From the NCBI GenBank assembly GCA_946222495.1, contig CAMICF010000128.1, positions 1 through 8,385 of the forward strand: a stretch of 8,385 nucleotides of DNA. Direction: 5' to 3'. The notes beneath the pieces are model-generated. The model was given only the letters and a program-made list of their open reading frames with translations. It ran no database searches and was not told the DNA's origin. The stretch comes from an uncultured Janibacter sp. GTDB taxonomy: Bacteria > Actinomycetota > Actinomycetes > Actinomycetales > Dermatophilaceae. Of this stretch, positions 6,205 through 8,385 are shown piece by piece. A program made the position numbers and the translations under genes. Positions within the stretch are counted from its first letter, which is position 1, and each line of letters opens with the position of its first letter.

Positions 6205-7212
6205 GTGGACTCTCCACAGCAGCACACCGGCCCCGGGACCGGCCCGACCTACGAGGGCCGACCGCTGCCCCGACCCGAGGACGAGATCGTCGACCAGGGA
6301 GCGGGCTTCGACGTCGCCACCCTCGTCACCCGCCGACGCCTGCTCGGGCTCGCCGGTGTCGGCGTGGGCGCCGCGGCCCTGGCCGCCTGCGGCGGCTCCT
6401 CGAGCCGGGGCTCCTCCAGCTCGGCCAGCTCATCCGGAAGCGGCACGGAGATCGCCGAGGAGACCAACGGCCCGTACCCGGCCGACGGGACCGAGGAGAG
6501 CCTCAACGTCCTGTCGGAGTCCGGCATCGTCCGCCGGGACATCACCTCGAGCATCGGTGGCGGGGCCACCGTCGAGGGGGTGCCACTGACGATGGCCTTC
6601 GTCGTCAACGACATGGCCAAGGACAGCGCCTTCGCGGGAGCCGCCGTCTACGTCTGGCACTGCGACGGCCAGGGTCGGTACTCGATGTACACCGAGGGCG
6701 TCGAGGACGAGACCTGGCTGCGCGGCATCCAGGTCGCCGACGACGACGGCAAGCTGAGCTTCACCACCATCGTCCCCGGCTGCTACACCGGCCGCTGGCC
6801 GCACCTCCACTTCGAGATCTACCCGGACGCCGACTCGGCGGACGACGTGGCGAACGTCATCGCCACCTCGCAGGTAGCCCTCCCCGAGACGATGCTCACG
6901 AAGATCTACGAGCGCGACGAGTACGAGGGGTCGACGAAGAACCTCGACGACGTCGGCTCGGTCGAGGACGACGGGATCTTCGCGGACAGCGTCGACCAGC
7001 AGATGCCCACCGTCAGGGGGAGCATCGCCGACGGCTACGTCGCCACGCTCACCGTGAACGTCGACACGACGACCAAGCCCACCTCTGGTGGCGAAGGGGG
7101 CGACGGAAAGCCCCCGTCCGGCGGCGGAGGTGGACGGCCGCCCTCCGGCGGAAAGCCCCCGTCGAGCGGGAAGCCCCCTTCCGGCAGCGCGTCCGCGGAC
7201 ATGGCACCCTGA
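6205..7212 (+). CDS. Tat-exported intradiol ring-cleavage dioxygenase-like lipoprotein
   Basis: This 335-residue protein belongs to the intradiol (catechol/protocatechuate 3,4-) dioxygenase family, non-haem Fe(III) enzymes that open catechol rings between the two hydroxyls. The GTG start is supported by the RBS. An approximately 42-residue N-terminal leader precedes the twin-arginine motif TRRRLLGLAG (Arg43-45). A hydrophobic stretch and lipobox LAAC (Cys62) follow, so the protein is probably folded before export and anchored outside the membrane. A Ser/Gly linker (63-85) leads to the catalytic domain with GPYPAD. The likely iron ligands are Tyr159 (GQGRY), Tyr194 (PGCY), His200 and His202 (PHLHFEIY). 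The 6-residue Tyr-to-His spacing is that of secreted actinobacterial members, shorter than in protocatechuate dioxygenase. The last 45 or so residues are a Gly/Pro/Ser/Lys-rich repeat tail. The substrate is unknown. The next gene starts 5 bases after the stop. Confidence 0.9.
   Translation: MDSPQQHTGPGTGPTYEGRPLPRPEDEIVDQGAGFDVATLVTRRRLLGLAGVGVGAAALAACGGSSSRGSSSSASSSGSGTEIAEETNGPYPADGTEESLNVLSESGIVRRDITSSIGGGATVEGVPLTMAFVVNDMAKDSAFAGAAVYVWHCDGQGRYSMYTEGVEDETWLRGIQVADDDGKLSFTTIVPGCYTGRWPHLHFEIYPDADSADDVANVIATSQVALPETMLTKIYERDEYEGSTKNLDDVGSVEDDGIFADSVDQQMPTVRGSIADGYVATLTVNVDTTTKPTSGGEGGDGKPPSGGGGGRPPSGGKPPSSGKPPSGSASADMAP
7084..7191 (+). repeat. Degenerate GKPPSG-coding repeats at the dioxygenase C-terminus
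   Basis: The DNA contains imperfect copies of GGAAAGCCCCCGTC encoding KPPSG, RPPSG, KPPSS and KPPSG units at 6- to 9-residue spacing, beginning at residue 302. The tail is cationic, flexible and likely disordered. Such a tail on a surface lipoprotein could span or touch the cell wall; that role is inference. Confidence 0.7.
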
Positions 7213-7217
7213 GCCGC

Positions 7218-8385
7218 GTGACGACGGACAGCACGGCCGACACCGACCCTCCCCAGTGGTCCACCGGGGCCGGACGGATCATCGGGCGCCGGGACGGAGA
7301 CGTCCTGCGCGCCAGGGGGATTCGCTACGCGCGGGCCGCGCGCTTCGCGCCGCCGACGCCGGAGCCGCCGACGGACGTCATCGACGCGACCCGCCCCGGG
7401 CCGGCCTGCCCGCAGCCCCGGATGGAGTTCACCGAGCGGGTCCTCGGGATCATCCCCGGCGAGCTCGACCTCGACGAGGACTGCCTCCGGGTGTCGGTGA
7501 CCGTGCCCGCCGACACCGCTCCCGGTGACGACCTCCCGGTGATGGTGATGATCCACGGCGGCTCCTACACCTCGGGCGGTGGCGACCTCCGGATCTACGA
7601 CCCCGCACTGCTCGTCGCCGAGCAGCGGGTCGTCGTCGTCAACGTCACCTACCGTCTCGGCCTGCTCGGCTACCTGGGCGACGGCGCCGACCGTCCCGCG
7701 AACCTCGGCCTGCTCGACCAGGTCGAGGCGCTGCGGTGGGTCCGCACCCACATCGGCGCCTTCGGCGGCGCCCCCGACGCCGTGACGGTCTTCGGCCAGT
7801 CCGCCGGCGGCGACGCCACCGCGCACCTCATGATCGCGAAGGGGGCGGAGGGCCTCTTCCACCGCGCGATCATCCAGAGCCCACCGATCGGCGTCATGCC
7901 CGAGCGGTCCGACATGGCCGCCGCCATGATGACGCGGGCGGAGTCGCTGTCCGCGGAGGCCGACGTCGAGGACGTCCTCGCCGCGCAGCCCGGGGTGGAG
8001 CCTCCCTTCGCGCGGTACGGCCTCCGCGCCGGCATGCCCTTCGGCGTGCAGTACGGCCACCATCCGCTCCCGGCCGAGGCCGATCTCGACGCCGCCTGGA
8101 GCGAGGCCGCCTCGCGCATCGAGGTGCTCGTCGGGTCGACGCAGCGCGAGGCCGCGTTCTTCGTCGCCAAGGTCGCCGGCGAGCGGATGACCCGCCCCTG
8201 GGTGGCTCCCCTCGTCCGGCGCCTCGTCCGCCGGCTCACCGACGACATCTACGGAAGGGGGGTCCTCGCCTTCGCCGACCGCCACCACCGCGCCGGCGGT
8301 CGCGGGCAGCGCTACCTCATCACCTGGGGCGTCCCGGGCAACCCCTTCGCCGCGGCGCACACCATCGAGCTGCCGCTGCTCTTCG
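7218..8385 (+). CDS. Type-B carboxylesterase (COesterase family), 3' end outside window
   Basis: This alpha/beta-hydrolase of the carboxylesterase/p-nitrobenzyl esterase family hydrolyses carboxylic esters. About 389 residues are present and the frame runs off the right edge. Motifs in order are RARGIRYARAARFAPP (family N-terminus), EDCLRVSVTVP, the oxyanion-hole loop MIHGGSYTSGGG, NLGLLDQVEALRWV, and the nucleophile elbow GQSAGG with Ser195 (Gln in place of the commoner Glu). Glu311 (GSTQREAAFF) is the likely acid and His381 (AAHTIELPLLFG) the likely base; their spacing matches the triad of B. subtilis PnbA. No signal peptide or membrane segment is visible, so it is probably cytoplasmic. The GTG at 7218 lies 5 bases after the dioxygenase stop with no clear RBS, suggesting translational coupling. 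Some 90-110 residues probably remain beyond the window. The family is certain; the substrate is not. Confidence 0.88.
   Translation, partial: MTTDSTADTDPPQWSTGAGRIIGRRDGDVLRARGIRYARAARFAPPTPEPPTDVIDATRPGPACPQPRMEFTERVLGIIPGELDLDEDCLRVSVTVPADTAPGDDLPVMVMIHGGSYTSGGGDLRIYDPALLVAEQRVVVVNVTYRLGLLGYLGDGADRPANLGLLDQVEALRWVRTHIGAFGGAPDAVTVFGQSAGGDATAHLMIAKGAEGLFHRAIIQSPPIGVMPERSDMAAAMMTRAESLSAEADVEDVLAAQPGVEPPFARYGLRAGMPFGVQYGHHPLPAEADLDAAWSEAASRIEVLVGSTQREAAFFVAKVAGERMTRPWVAPLVRRLVRRLTDDIYGRGVLAFADRHHRAGGRGQRYLITWGVPGNPFAAAHTIELPLLF

Noticed and set aside
6205..6330. Possible wrong, too-early start of the dioxygenase because the Tat motif begins only at residue 43
   Set aside because: The GTG at 6205 has a good RBS, and long leaders before the twin arginines are usual in actinobacterial members of this family.
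7035..8360. 441-codon open frame antisense to the esterase and the dioxygenase tail
   Set aside because: It is a compositional shadow (Gly/Asp/Val/Arg-rich, no motifs) of the esterase frame, which has a full catalytic triad.

Overview
The window is a gene-dense, very GC-rich stretch (strong G/C third-position bias, GTG as well as ATG starts, ATGA stop/start overlaps). This and the gene content point to a high-GC actinobacterium. A Micrococcales-type organism is a reasonable guess, but no rRNA or other marker here fixes the genus. No RNA genes, insertion sequences, integrases or CRISPR arrays are visible, and there is no gene-free stretch longer than about 170 bases.

Layout: (1) Positions 1-3676, plus strand, hold the end of a recombination/repair operon: the C-terminal part of recB (helicase motifs V and VI plus the nuclease domain) and a complete recD, joined by an ATGA overlap. 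recC probably lies upstream, outside the window. (2) Positions 3684-6032, minus strand, hold a three-gene unit read right to left: a DrrA-type ABC ATPase, a DrrB-type ABC-2 permease overlapping it by ATGA, and an ASCH-domain protein 46 bases further on. This unit converges on recD with only 7 bases between the stop codons. (3) Positions 6033-6204 are a divergent intergenic region with a -10-like box for the ABC genes, a 6-bp inverted repeat, and a helically phased run of CCACAG-like repeats. (4) From 6205 to the right edge, plus strand, are a Tat-exported lipoprotein of the intradiol ring-cleavage dioxygenase family and, 5 bases after it, a type-B carboxylesterase that runs off the window.

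How the genes work together: RecB and RecD are the two motor subunits of the RecBCD double-strand-break repair machine. The DrrAB-like pair should form a complete two-component exporter of a hydrophobic compound. The dioxygenase and esterase are probably co-transcribed and may act on aromatic esters or catechols, though the substrate cannot be read from the sequence.

I do not see a clearly new multi-gene system. The most unusual signals are a compact cluster of non-B-DNA-forming sequence (G-quadruplex motif, 17-bp perfect inverted repeat, second hairpin) inside the recD reading frame at about 2041-2170, and the 11-bp-phased CCACAG array at 6111-6160.
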